From Lindgomyces ingoldianus (Eukaryota > Ascomycota > Dothideomycetes > Pleosporales > Lindgomycetaceae), in assembly GCF_010093535.1 (NCBI RefSeq), contig NW_022985234.1, positions 52,031-116,030 on the forward strand: a stretch of DNA of 64,000 nt, in the 5' to 3' direction. How positions within the stretch are numbered: the stretch's first letter is position 1; each line of letters starts with the position of its first letter. Both the position numbers and the translations under genes were made by a program. This document shows, one piece after another, positions 34,600-46,554 of the stretch. The notes beneath the pieces were generated by a model. The model was given only the letters and a program-made list of their open reading frames with translations, had not been told where the DNA came from and did no database searches.

Positions 34600-35362
34600 C
34601 TAACTAACTACCTCTCTATTTAGATAGAAGCATCTATAGACTAGCTAGATTCTATGCGCAAAGATGCTCTAGACTAACTAGACTAACAATACTTTTATAT
34701 AAAGCTTATCTTTTTTATATTTTTTATTATATACACTTATTTTTCTTATTATAAGATTAAAAGAGAAGAATATGTAAGAAAGATAGTTTATTTATCTAGT
34801 ATACAGAAAAAGAAAAGCTACTAGCCTTCTCTCCCCCTCCCCTAGAACACACCACCCCTTATGTGTAGTAGTTACAATGCAGACCACAGCTCTGCCATAC
34901 GCATAAGGCGTAGGCATTAGCCTAGAAGTTAGCTAGTATATAACACTTAAGAAAAAAAAAAGCACTAGTAGTGCTACTATAATAATAAGCACATAAAGTT
35001 ACTAAGACTTAACTATAACTTTAAACTAAAACTACATAAAAGTACCTCTTATAATACACAACCTTTGCTACCTACAGCTGCAGATTAGTGCTAGTAGGTA
35101 AGATAATATTAATATTATAAAATAGTAAAGCTGCTATATGCCACTTTTTAGCCTATCTATAATTAGCATTTTATATAAAAAGGAAGTAGAAAAGCTAAAG
35201 AATTTATATGTTTATACTAAAATGCTAAATAAACTGCTAATTAGTAGTAAAACTAGTTAAAAGAGTAACATAGATACGCCCTAGGCTGCTAGACTGCACA
35301 AGGACGTTAAAGACGCCCGCACTAATAGCGCTAGAGGTAGAGGAGGAAGGCTAGAGAGACAT

Positions 35363-35404
<42 letters not shown>

Positions 35405-35848
35405 GCAGGAGTATCTGTTACTATTAGCACTATATAAAAAGAGAAAAGAGCTAGGAAATTATATAATAGGGCTTAAAAAGTAAAGGATAAAGAAGAGAAA
35501 GTAAAAGAGAAAGGAAGACCTTATTATATACACCTCTTTACACACCTGCCTACGCAAAGATCCTACACTATTCTAGCATAAAACTCTACATAAAATAGCT
35601 TATATACTGCTAAATTACTTATAAAGTAAGCGCATAAAGGCTAGATAATAATAGACTAAAACACTTTACACTATTTATAAAGCTATTTATATAGTGTAAC
35701 TAGCCTATTTTAATGTACAGCATTACTAAGGCAAGTTCTAATAAATAGGGTAAAGTATAGGCAGAATGTAACTAGATAGACCTACATAGACAAAGGGAGG
35801 TAACTTATATAAAAGGCAACTTTTTAGACAAAAATAGAAAGTTGCTAG
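34600..35848 (+). other. 3' noncoding region of copia C1
   Basis: Lies between the RNase H end and the 3' LTR. Contains a (TG)18 tract and AT-rich sequence. C3 has the same region (13963-17000, with B1 inserted), while C2 lacks about 800 bp of it. No gene is visible. Confidence 0.55.
35366..35401 (+). repeat. (TG)18 microsatellite
   Basis: Uninterrupted TG array in the 3' noncoding part of copia C1. The equivalent position in C3 (about 14390-14404) has only a short CA run, so the array length differs between copies. Confidence 0.95.
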
Positions 35849-36128
35849 TGTTTATACATAGTAGCAGTGTTACAGCCTAAATATAAGCAATTGCGCATAA
35901 GCAGAACTATATATCTATCTTATATAATGCTTGTGCGTAAACCTCTATGCGTAAATATTTAAATATCCGCCTTTTCCTCTGTACAGAGAAAAGATAAGAG
36001 TAATAGAACTAGAAACATGTTGCCCTTACCTTACCTACCTTATACGCTGTGCACACTGTACACTACTCTTACTCTTGCTACTTAAGCGCTTATACTATAA
36101 GCAGCTAGCTATTAGAGCCTATTCAATA
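35849..36128 (+). repeat. 3' LTR of copia C1
   Basis: 280 bp, TGTTTATACATAGTAGC...TTCAATA. Differs from the 5' LTR by transitions; the inner start is the mutated part. Followed by the TTATT duplication. Confidence 0.9.
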
Positions 36129-37024
36129 TTATTATTATATAATAAAAATAGTACTTTTATCTTTATATATAATAAGATTTAAAATGTTGTTAAAGTATAC
36201 CCTAAGTTAGTTAACATCTACTAGTAATAGTAAAAATAGTATTAGAGTTTTTAAAATATGGTATGTAACTAGACTAATTAGGTTCTAGATGTATATAGTA
36301 CTAATTAATTTTTTTAGTGTCTAGCCTTTACAGCTAATATTTATTTAGCTAGCTATTTAATTAATTTTTATATATAAGTTCTCTTATATATACGCCTTAA
36401 GTTAAAACTTACTAATAGTAAAGATCTTTACTACACTTATGTTTTATAGTTTACCTTAGTATACTATATAGTATTAGTTATTAAAGATAAACTGCCTAGT
36501 ATACTTCTTAGGTTTAATGCTGTAAATGTTTTTATTATTACATAGTGTAAGTAAGCAGCAGAAGTAAAGTAGTTAATAGCTTTTTTAGCGTTCTTAACTT
36601 TTTATTTTATTTTTTTATATTATACAAATTATTTCTTTTCTTAAGGTAACTTTTAAAGTCTTAGATATATATCGTAATAGCTTTATATAATAAAGTCTTA
36701 TTATAAAATGTTTTATATAAGGTAATGTACTAGTTCTTTACTTATATATAGTTTTTATAAAGGTAGTTTAATAACTAACATTCTTACTTATAGTAGATAA
36801 AGCACTTCTTTGTCTATCTATTGTTATCTTTAGAGTGTAGCCTAAACCGAGATAAAAATTTTCTATGTTGTTTTTTTCTATGCAAAGAAAAGCTTCCTTT
36901 TTATTATACAAAGTTGTATTCGCAGTTAGTGTAGTACATATTAGGCAGTTTTTAGAAGTATTAGTTTACTTTTTAGTTTATAGTAACTTAAAGTAATACT
37001 TATAAGTTCCTTAATAAAGCTTTA
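36129..37024 (-). pseudogene. Copia C3 internal segment between C1 and C2
   Basis: Continuation of C3 pol/gag on the minus strand after the C1 insertion. Matches 48420-49220 plus 49624-49690 of C2. Ends at 37024 where the LTR of C2 begins. RIP-degraded. Confidence 0.7.
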
Positions 37025-37301
37025 TGTTGAATAGGCTCTGTTAGCTAGCTGCTTATAGTATAAGCACTTAAGTAGCAAGAGTAAGAGTGGTGTACAGTGT
37101 GCACAGCATACAAAGTAGGTAGGGTGGGGGCAACATGTTTCTAGTTCTGTATTGCTCTTTCTTTCCCCTGTTAGAGAAAAAGAGGAATATCTAGATGTTT
37201 GCGCATAGAGGTTTACGTACAAGCATTATGTAACATAGTTACATAATTATTCTTTTACATAATAACTATCTAGACTGTAACACTATTACTATATATAGAC
37301 A
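37025..37301 (-). repeat. 3' LTR of copia C2
   Basis: 277 bp, starts TGTTGAATAGG (plus strand) and ends TATAGACA. The outer half (37025-37160) is intact and nearly identical to 13684-13820; the inner half is AT-converted. Confidence 0.88.
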
Positions 37302-37489
37302 CTAGCAACTTTTTGTTTTTGCCTAAGAAGTTGCCTTCTATACTAGTTACCTCTCTTCTATTTATGCAGGTCTATCTAAATATGTTCTACCTATACTCTA
37401 CCTTATTTATTAAAACTTGCTCTAGTAATGCTGTATGTTAAGATAGGCTAGTTATACTTTATAAATAGCTCTATAAATAATATAGAGCG

Positions 37490-37766
37490 TGTGGAGGATA
37501 AAATAGGCTGGCAGTAGCTGTTTAGAAGATCAGATGAAGTGACTCTGCTATCTAAGAGAGCTGAAAGCTCTCCTTATATACACCAAGCTTCGGAACATAA
37601 TATCTCCAGATCCCGAGCTGCGTCCCAGGCTCTGAGCCCCAGTCCCAGGCTCTGAGCCCCAGTCCCAGGCTCTGAGCCCCAGTCCCAGGCTCTGAGCCCC
37701 AGTCCCAGGCTCTAAGCCCCAGTCCCAGGCTCCGAGCCCCAGCCAAGGCTCTCTGTATACGCGACA
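37490..37766. mobile_element. Solo LTR E1 with internal 20-bp tandem repeats
   Basis: 277 bp, TGTGGAGG...TACGCGACA, flanked by GAGCG (37485-37489, 37767-37771). The empty site is at about 14108 in copia C3. Exactly 80 bp longer than the related LTR at 63497-63693, equal to four repeat units. Little mutated. The glycine- and tryptophan-rich minus-strand frame across it is produced by the repeat. Confidence 0.9.
37622..37741. repeat. 20-bp tandem repeat, six units
   Basis: Six units of GTCCCAGGCTCTGAGCCCCA; the fifth has CTAAG and the sixth CCGAG in place of CTGAG. Only two units occur at the same place in the LTR at 63497-63693. Confidence 0.95.
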
Positions 37767-38337
37767 GAGCGTTTAAGCTATTATTATTTAGCTTTATACA
37801 CTTATCCTGTAAATGTCTAGCGGTGTATAGGCTATTTATGCAGGGTTCTGTAGCAGAATAGTGTAGAATCTTTATGTAGAAAGGTGTGTGCAATAGAAAA
37901 GATAAAAAGAAAATAAGCTTTATATAAAAGTAATATTAGCTAGTTAGTCTAAGGCATCTTTGCGCATAGAATCTAGCTAGTCTACAGATGCTTCTATCTA
38001 GACAGAAAAGCAGTTAGTTAGGACTAATAATTAAAGAGCTTAATTTAGTGTTTTTTTTATACATACGTTTACTAAGTTGTTTTTACTATTAATCTACTTA
38101 ATTTTAGTAATTTTTTTTATATAATTTATACAGTAAGATAATGTTAATTATAAGTTACTTTTTACTAGTAGTGCCTAGCTTAATAAGGTAATTATATAAA
38201 GACCCTAAATCTATGTAGATTACTACTAAGATTAGTAGTAGTTTAAGCATTTATATAATCTGCTGTAAAGTTATACAAAGGGTAATTACATTATTAAACT
38301 CTCTAACTATTCTATATAGTTTATAGTAAAGACACTT

Positions 38338-38655
38338 TGTCACGATTGTCCACGAGTAAGGTTATAGAGCTTCACAGAGGTCTAGTTTAATTACTACGTA
38401 AGGTATCATGGTAGGTACAAGATGTTGTGTGAGGAACAGGAAGGTTTAAGAGGAAATTAGTAATTAAATACTTAGCTTAGAAGTCTAAGCGCTTTAGGTA
38501 TAAATTAAGCCTATTTTAGGTTTAGTTAGTGTTAAGGCAGTTTATGCTTAAGTTTATGTCTATGTTATGTTGTATTTATGTTAGACGTGCACTAATAATA
38601 CTCTAGTACACGTCTAATACAGTCATGTCTAGGATCTAGGGAGGATACTGTGACA
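38338..38655 (-). repeat. 3' LTR of gypsy G1b
   Basis: 318 bp, TGTCACGATTG...GTGACA on the plus strand. The outer (left) end is intact. Confidence 0.95.
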
Positions 38656-38699
38656 GTACCCCCCCCCTTATTAGGAAGAGAATCCTTTACATTAGTAGT

Positions 38700-41600
38700 T
38701 CTAGCATTAGGTTGTCTTTGTTAGGGTATAGGTTTAGTTTAGATAGGTATTAGGCGTAGAATTAGGTTACTGCAGAGTTCTCTTACAAGGCTTCTACAGG
38801 TTTCTACAACAGTTTGTTGTATCTAGTCTATTTTATAAAGTATTTATAGAAACATTTCTTCTTGTTAAACTAGATCTGTTTAATGTCTTCTACAACATAT
38901 TCTAGTTTATTATTTATAATAATAGGTTTAGGTAGCAGGTTTAGCTGTCTAAGTAGATAGTTAGATTTAAAGGCTGCTTAGCGCAGCAATAATATGTAGA
39001 ACACAGGGTGTATTTTTATGCTGTTAGGTAGGATTAATTAGTAAGCATATAATAAGACTATATAAGCTACTGTAAAGAGGCTAAAGTTCTTCTAATTAAG
39101 TTTTTTTAATTATTAGTTTATTTAGATATTTCTAGCATCTAGCTAGACCTTCTTGCCAGCTGCATACGCAGGGGCGGGGGTTTAAGATTAGTTTATGTAC
39201 TCTTATTAAAAAGCTTAAGCTTATATAAGCTTTTTATAAATGTATTTAGATATATTTTAGATTTTATTAATAAGTCTGTTTATATCTATTACTTATATAG
39301 ATTAATAAGTTAGTTAGAAGGTATTTAAAAGTAGTTTAAATCTTATTTAGAGGTAGTATCTATAGTTTACTAAAAACAGGGATACTTGTGTTAATTTAAA
39401 TATTATGTTATTAGCTTTAAACTATGCTGTAGCTAACTATTTTACCTAGTTATCTTACTAGTAGTTTGTGTACGCTTATAGGACTTATTCTATTACAGTG
39501 TTTATGTTCTTAGTCTAGCTGTTAGTCTCTAGGTAAAAAGCTATAGATAGATAGAAGACAATTTAGAGCTATTTATAGAGTTTGTCCTAGAAGGCTAAGA
39601 CAAACTGTGTACCTCTGTCTAATATAATTATGTTAGGCAGGCTATAGTAAACTTATATGTATTAGTAGAATAACTAGGCTATATTAGAGGCAGTTATAAA
39701 GAAACATAGTATTAAGTGTTAATACTTAGTTAAGTAATTAATAACTACTATAATATTTATATACTTTTTAGATAAAAGTAGGTTTATAACAAAATTAATT
39801 AATATGTCTTTCTAAGCTTATTTAGAGATTAGGAGTAGTTTAAGTAGGCTATTATACCTTTTTTAAAAGGCCTTTACTTTACAGTAAGTATAGCAACATA
39901 ATACATATTAGCATACAGTATAGAACATGCAGGGCTAGTAGTACTCTCTTTATAGTAGGTTAAGAGTGTTTTCTCTGCCTAGGTGTCTTTTAACAGGCAA
40001 GTTGTGTATAATTTAGAGTAGTTTAATTCTTAGTTTATTAGAATTAAGAATTATAAGTTAGTTATAGTAATATAGCTTACTATTTTAGTTTTTATAGTTA
40101 GCTAGTGTTACCTTCTTTAACTAACTAGCGCTGTTTTAAAGCAGGTCTAAAGTTTCTTAAATAAATTTATTATTTAAATACTTATTAGTAATAATTTAAT
40201 TAATTATTTAATCTATTTTATTTAGGTTAAGATTTAAAAATAGCTTAAGTTAAAGCAAAGTTTAGTGTTAAGCCTTTTACACTTCTTCCTAAGCAAAGAC
40301 ATTTTAGGATTGCCTTATAAGAGCATCTAGTTTCCCTCTGTCTTAACTAGAATAATAAGTAATTTTAAAATTAAAATAGGATAAGTATTTAAACTAATAA
40401 GCTTATTAGTAGCTAAGTTATTTTATAGTTGCAAAGTACTACAAGTTCTTATAGTTAGATAGGACTTGTATTAGATGCGCTGCACCTTCTAGTTTAGGTT
40501 GCTATTGTTTAAAGTAGCATACTATAGCAAGTAATTTCTTGTTATAAATCTTATAATTACTTTTTACAGAACTTATTCTTTTTAAGAAATATGTAATAGG
40601 CCTAATAGTCCTATCTAGCTTAGTCTAGGAGAGAACTCCTACTACTACATAGTCTAAGGCATTAGCTTCTACAAGTATTAGTAGTTTAGAGTTAAAGTAG
40701 TAGAGTATTAAAGCTTTAGTAAAGGCTTTTTTTAGCTAGTTAAAGGACTGTTAGTAATTTAAGTTAAAGTTAAATTAAATCTTTTTTTTAGTAAGTGTAA
40801 TTATAGGGCTTACTTACTGCAAAAAGTTATTAATAAATTATTAGTAAAAGTTAGTTAATTTTATAAAAGCTTAAACATTTTTTATGTCTTTTAAGTATTA
40901 CTAATCTAGCACAGTCTAAACCTTAACAGGGTCTATTTAGATGCTATTTATAGAGATTACATATCCTAAATATGTAACTTTTAATTAGTAGAACTTATAT
41001 TTATCTACATTAAGTTGTAGACTTACTTCTTCTATAGCCTTTAGCACTAGGCGTACATGCTGTTTGTGCTCTAAAAAGCTATTACTATAGATTAGAATGT
41101 TATTAATATACGCAGTGCAGAACACGTCTAGGTAGGGTTAGAGCAAGTTGTTTATAAAATGTTAAAAAGTACTAGGCGCGTTAGCTAAGCTAAAGGGCAT
41201 TACTAGGTACTTAAATAGTCTATATTAGGTCTAAAACACTATTAGCTACTTATTACCCTTTACTATCCTTAGCTTATTAAAGGCAGCAATAATATCTAAC
41301 TTTATAAAATACTTTACTTTACTTAGTTAGCTTAAGGTTTTCTATAAAAAAGAAATTAAGTATTAGTTTTTAATAGTAATAGTATTTAGTTCTTAGTAGT
41401 TAACATAGAATTAAAGCCTACCTTAAGGTTTTTTTATAAATAGTATAAGTAACACTACTAGTAAGAAGCTAGCTTAAATAAACCCTTTTTTTAGGTTTTT
41501 GTTAAGGTATTTTTAAAGCACTTTTAATTTATTTAGTAACATCTTATATAGTAGCCTATAACTAGGTTGTTTACTAGGCTTAAGGGTTATCTAGTAATTA

Positions 41601-43660
41601 TACAGATGTTATATTAAAAGCTTATTAAACTTGTCTTAGAAAAAGACATGTAATAGGTAATAGTAGTCTTAAGGAACTATTATCTTTAGGTTAGTGTGTT
41701 TTTAGGGAGCTAAAGCTTAGTCTATATTAGAAATTATAACTGCGTAGATTTTATAATCTAGTTATTAAGCTAGAGTTATAAATAGGGCAGGTTCTATGTA
41801 GCAGATGTCTATCTGCTGTTTAAGTCCTAGTTTATGTTTAAATTAGGTAAGTAAAGATTTCTTAAAGGCTTTTTTTTTTTTAAGTTTAAGCAGTTATTAA
41901 ATTATTTTACATAGCCTATTTTAGTAAAAGGCCTAGCTTGTTATTTTTACTTAGGTAGTTCTTCTCTAGGTTATTAAAAAGTAGGTCTAGAGACCTTTTA
42001 TATTAAGTGCTACTTAGGTGTTATTTAGGTGTGAGCGTAAGTATATGTCTTAGCATTAGAAAAAGTTAAAGTTTAGAACTTACTCTTAGTAATTAAAGGC
42101 AACTTTATGCTAATATAGCTATAGTTGTCCTAGGATTAGGTTATAACATCTTATGTTTATTACATAGAGCTTAATCTACTTCTTATAGTGTTAGTAGGTA
42201 ATTATAATAGTTATAGTATAAGAGATAGAACTTTTTTTAAGTTGTTTTCTATTAAATTTAGTTAGGTAAATTATTTAGGTAAGTAGTGTTAATTAAAGAT
42301 TTAGTTTACGCACTAGTTCTTTATTAATGTAACTTATGCTGTTTACTTTTAAGTTAATAAGAGCTTATATTAAGGCTAATATAGTTTCTTATTATAAATA
42401 TATAAAAATATTAACTTAGTACTTTTAGTTATTAGTAGGGGACTTAGCCTATAGGTTAGTAGAGATCTAGTGTTAAATTAGTTCTAAGGGGCAACTTAGC
42501 CCTAGAACAAGCCTTTTTGCAGGCTCCTACTGCTATAGCTGCGGCTACATTAAGATTAGCAAGGGGGATTAGGGCTTAAATACAAGTTAGAGCCCTTACA
42601 GAAATAAGATTAAAATAGTAAAGATCTTTAATAAATGCTAGTAGCGCTACTTACATAGACTTAAGAAAGAAGAATAAAGTAGTTTTAAAAGATATAATTA
42701 TGCTTACTACACTTAAAGTATTAACTTTTTTTTTATAATCTTTACACTTTTTAGAACTAACTAAAGCATAATTTAAATTAATTTTTATTATATTAAGGTC
42801 CTTATTTGCAACTGCGCTAGTTTAGGGGTGTATTAGGGCTTGTATAGGGAGGAACCTTATGTTATTATTATAGGTAGTAATTAGGTTTGCATACGCGTTA
42901 AGGTTGTTTAGGAGGGGTTCTCCTACTATAGCGCGTTATAGTTTAGTTAAGAGGGAGTTATATAAGGCTATAATTAGACCTATCTTATTTAGGCCTATAT
43001 TAGATGTGAGTTAGTAGAACTTAGTAAAGTGTAAAGTAAAGCTTTTTCTTCTTTATTATAAGGTGTTTAAGTAACTTAAAACTATTAACTTTTTATTTAA
43101 GTCTCTATAAGTTACTTATAAAAACACTATAAATTAATCTAGGTTAATAATATCCTTATCTATTAGTAAGTTAATTAAGGCTGTTATATTATAGTTAAGT
43201 TAAAAGTAGGTGTATAGTAACTAGAAGTGTTTAAAGGGGAATTAGTCTATCTTTTCTTTAAGTTTATATTAGAGCTTACATAGGAAGGAAGGTAGGTCTT
43301 TTTATTTTCTATTAAATAGTAGGGGATTAGGGAGTTAGTTAGATTTTATTACTAAGTTAAAAGGGTTATAGGTTGTAGGTAGTGTTAGGCAAAAAGGAGT
43401 TAAGCTATCTCTAGACTTCTAGGTAAGCTTTAGGGCTAGTAAGTTCTTAGTTCCTACTACTATAACAGAAGTTAAGGCAGAAATAGACTGCTTAATAACA
43501 TAAAGCTGTTTTTTAAAGTCCTTTTAAAAAGCTTTAAAGCTTACAACATAGCAGCTTTTCTATAAAGTAAGCGCTTTTTAGAAGGCTTCTTAGCTTACTT
43601 TAATAGCTTAGAGTTATGCAAGTACTAAGCTTATTAGATTAAATTTAGAGGCTATTTTTA
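38700..43660 (-). pseudogene. Gag-Pol polyprotein remnant of gypsy G1b
   Basis: Minus-strand equivalent of the G1 polyprotein: chromodomain near 38780-38900, integrase about 39350-40000, RT about 41050-41350, gag towards 43660. Numerous stops from RIP. By eye it is collinear with G1 and differs mainly by transitions. Confidence 0.8.
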
Positions 43661-43683
43661 GCTAAAGTTTTAACATAATGTAA

Positions 43684-44001
43684 TGTTATAATTATGCACA
43701 AGTAAGGTTATAAAGCTTTATAGAGGTCTAGTTTAATTACTATGTAAGGTATTATAGTAGGTACAAGACATTGTGTAAGGAACAAGAAAGTTTAGAAGGA
43801 AATTAGTAATTAAATACTTAGCTTAGAAGTCTAAGCGCTTTAGGTATAAATTATGCCTATTCTAGGTTTAGTTAGTGTTAAGGCGGTTTATGCTTAAGTT
43901 TATGTCTGTGTTGTGTTGTGTTTATGTCAGACGTGCACTAATAATACTCTAGTACGCGTCTAATACGGTTATGTCTGGGATCTAGGGAGGATACCGTGAC
44001 A
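43684..44001 (-). repeat. 5' LTR of gypsy G1b
   Basis: 318 bp, TGTTATAATTATGC...ACCGTGACA. The inner (left) end is AT-converted and the outer (right) end intact, the mirror of the partner LTR. Confidence 0.95.
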
Positions 44002-44006
44002 CACTT

Positions 44007-46554
44007 CTAGTTATTATTTTACACTTATTAGAATTTTAGTGTATAATGTTACCTAGTATTTTAAAGTAGTTACTTTATTCTATATAGTTCTTATTACTTA
44101 GTATAATTATAAATTGTAGCTATAAGCTAAGGTCTTTATTATTAGTAAATAATTTATTTATAAAGATAAATAGCTTTATATAGTCTAGTTATAGTAGCAT
44201 AAAGGTAAGTCTTTTACTACTATTATCTATCTGCTACTAAATGCGTATGTTAAGAGCTTTAATGTCTTTATGTAAAAGGTCTATAGTTTAGGCAGTAACT
44301 AAGAAATTAAATGCTGCCTTTAGTTAACACACTAAGGCAATATATGCTTCTTTAGCCCTTAATATAACATACTATTATGCAGCATTCTCTGCTATAGCAT
44401 TAATTATATAAAAGTTCTTTACTTAACTTTTTTAAATAAAGGTAACTTTATTTTATGTAAGCTAGATCTTTTTTATTAAATTTAATAAGCTAGTTTTTAA
44501 ATAGTATAGTCTTACCTTTTACACAAAGGTTTGCTTTTTATAGTTTATTCTTCTCTCTCCATGCAAAGTCTTTTATTATAATGCTTAAAGTATTATTTAT
44601 TTATAAGCTAGTTATAATAAAAGTATGCTCTCTTTTATCTATAATTAAAAAGTAAAAGTTGTATAAAGAGATGTGCATATATAGCTTTTTTTTATAGTAG
44701 TTATAGTATATTTTAAACTAATATAGGCCTAATTTTGTACCTTTATATAAGAGTTGTATAACTTAGAAGGTTATATTTAGTAAAAAGTTCTAGTGCATTT
44801 TCTTTAGTAGCTTTGCGTACAGCGTGCGTAAAAGCTTATTTATTAATTAAATGTATGCTTATATAATATTATGTAGTTTAAAATGCATTTTATATATAGC
44901 CTTTAGGCTTACTTTTATAGCTAGAAGTAGTCTTTAGCTTATTCTCTAGATAGTTAGTAATTAGGTAAGAATATTTTATTTTTTATATTTTTTTTATTTA
45001 AGTAGCTAGCAAATACTAGGCAGGATTTTTTATATAGTTAGGTTATTTTACTTTTTACTTTTTATATAAAGCAAAGGTTAAAAATGTAACCTTTATACCT
45101 TATTAAGTTATACACTATAACTTTAAAAGTGCTATTAGTAATTAAGTGTTTATCTTTATATATTCTAATTGTTTAAATAGTTTTTTAGGTGTAGTAATTA
45201 TACTATTTATATAAAGCTTAATAGATAAGGCCTAATTATTTTTTTTCTTTTAGGTTAGAAATACCTAGTCTAGACTTTATGCAGGTTTTCTTTGCCTTTT
45301 ACTTCTTTTAGTATCTATATCTTCTTTTTACACTAGAGCAGAATTACTATCTTAAGAGACTTAGTCTATAGTAGGTTCTAGTTCTGCCTTTATAGTATTC
45401 TTATAAAGTTGTTCTTTTTTTCTTTTCTATAAAAAATCTTTTTATATAGAGGTTAGTTTATCTAAGTTATTTATTGCAGGTAGGTTATCTTTTTCTTTTT
45501 TTTTATAGTACAGTTTAACCTGTGTATATTAGAGCTTTAGTAGGCTATTTTTTCTCTTAATAATAATGTTTTTCTTTTTAATGCTTTTAATTTTATACAG
45601 GCTAGTCTAGCCTTTCTTCTCTTTTTATCCTATAATCTCTAAGCTAAAAGAGAAGTTAAGAACTTTATATGTTATAAGGCTATTATAAGTGTTAATTACA
45701 TAATTAATGTTTACTTTTATATAGTCTTTTTAAAGTATTTTTATTACCTTCTATATAGCACTTGCTTGTGTAATAATGTCTAGTAATAGTAAAAAGTTTA
45801 GGTTAATTTTTAGGTATACTTTAAAAACTAGCAGCGTGGGTACTAGACTACACAGGCTAGCTATGTTATGTAGAGCCTTAACTGCTATCTGTAGGATAGC
45901 CTTATTATCTGTACAGTTACCTAGCTTAGTCTTTAGGATGTTAAACACTTATTAAACAGGTGTGTGTACACGCTTAACTTTTTAAACTACCTAATATGCT
46001 TCTACAGGCATCTGCCTACATATAGCTTTTATAATCTTTACATAAGCTTAAAAATCTTTTAAGGTAAAGTTTATACTAGAGTTATGCACAATGTAGTCTA
46101 AGGGTCTTTAATAAGTGTTAATCTAGCATTTGCATAGTGCATTTTAGGTATCTTGTGTAGACATAGAATGTAGAAATATAGTAGCCTAAAATAATATGTC
46201 TGCATTAATAACATATAAGATATCCTTATTATTAATTTATATAACATTAATAATAACTTTATAGTTAAAGTAGGTGTTATTTTTAATTATAAACTTAAAT
46301 CTTTATAAAGCCTAGTTATATAATAAGTAAAAGTAGTAAAACTTCTTAATCTTTTTTAACACTACAGCAGTAATGTTATAGCTAGCGCTAGTTAGCATCT
46401 TTTAAAGTTTTTTTATATAGAGTTGTCTAAATTAGTTGTAAAAGCAGTAGAGTTTTAATTTAGTAAAAAAGAACATAAATTCTTTTTTACTAATATTAAA
46501 AAAAAGTGTTCTTATTTTTATATAATAAAGATAGTAGTTTTATCTTTATATATA
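44007..46554 (-). pseudogene. Copia pol remnant of C2 (RNase H, RT, integrase end)
   Basis: Minus-strand copia pol between G1b and A3. Collinear with 17340-20226 of C3 but without solo LTR D1. The 65-residue frame 45751-45948 (minus) reads FNILKTKLGNCTDNKAI and LVPTLLVF, part of the copia integrase C-terminal side. RIP-degraded. Confidence 0.7.

Larger units (their letters stand above)
20227..36128 (+). mobile_element. Copia-type retrotransposon C1, complete ends, nested inserts
   Basis: LTRs 20227-20506 and 35849-36128 in direct orientation, flanked by TTATT on both sides (20222-20226, 36129-36133). Inserted into copia C3: joining 20226 to 36134 restores the sequence seen near 46510 in C2. 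It contains A2 (22462-31129) and B3 (31878-33741). Removing these leaves about 5.37 kb; compared with C2 about 1.7 kb of pol is missing at B3. The 5' part (20507-22460) is gag-like and leader sequence; 31132-31877 is pol (integrase side); 33744-34600 is RNase H with a readable SLYNYLVKLGTTS-type motif; 34600-35848 is 3' noncoding. Confidence 0.9.
13684..37024 (-). mobile_element. Copia-type retrotransposon C3, interrupted
   Basis: Remaining pieces are the 3' LTR (13684-13962) and internal sequence at 13963-14626, 16490-17870, 18257-20226 and 36129-37024, all minus strand. They are separated by B1, solo LTR D1 and the complete copia C1. Joins were checked against C1 and C2, which lack those insertions. 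Read on the minus strand, the pol region shows the end of the integrase region, the copia reverse transcriptase (20226 down to about 18250) and RNase H (17860 down to about 17000). The gag side and 5' LTR are not contiguous: at 37025 the copy is cut by copia C2. Confidence 0.75.
38338..44001 (-). mobile_element. Chromodomain gypsy retrotransposon G1b, complete, inverted
   Basis: 5664 bp, same family as 22890-28552 but opposite orientation, flanked by CACTT (38333-38337, 44002-44006). LTRs of 318 bp at 38338-38655 and 43684-44001; the polypurine complement (ACCCCCCCCC) lies next to the left LTR. Inserted in copia C2; C3 at about 17340 has the uninterrupted site. RIP-degraded pol with the same domain order as G1 on the minus strand. 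Confidence 0.95.

Noticed and set aside
37552..37893. 113-codon Gly/Trp-rich repeat protein (also 63555-63737)
   Set aside because: Produced by the 20-bp tandem repeat in LTR E; the frame ends in copia sequence unrelated to it.
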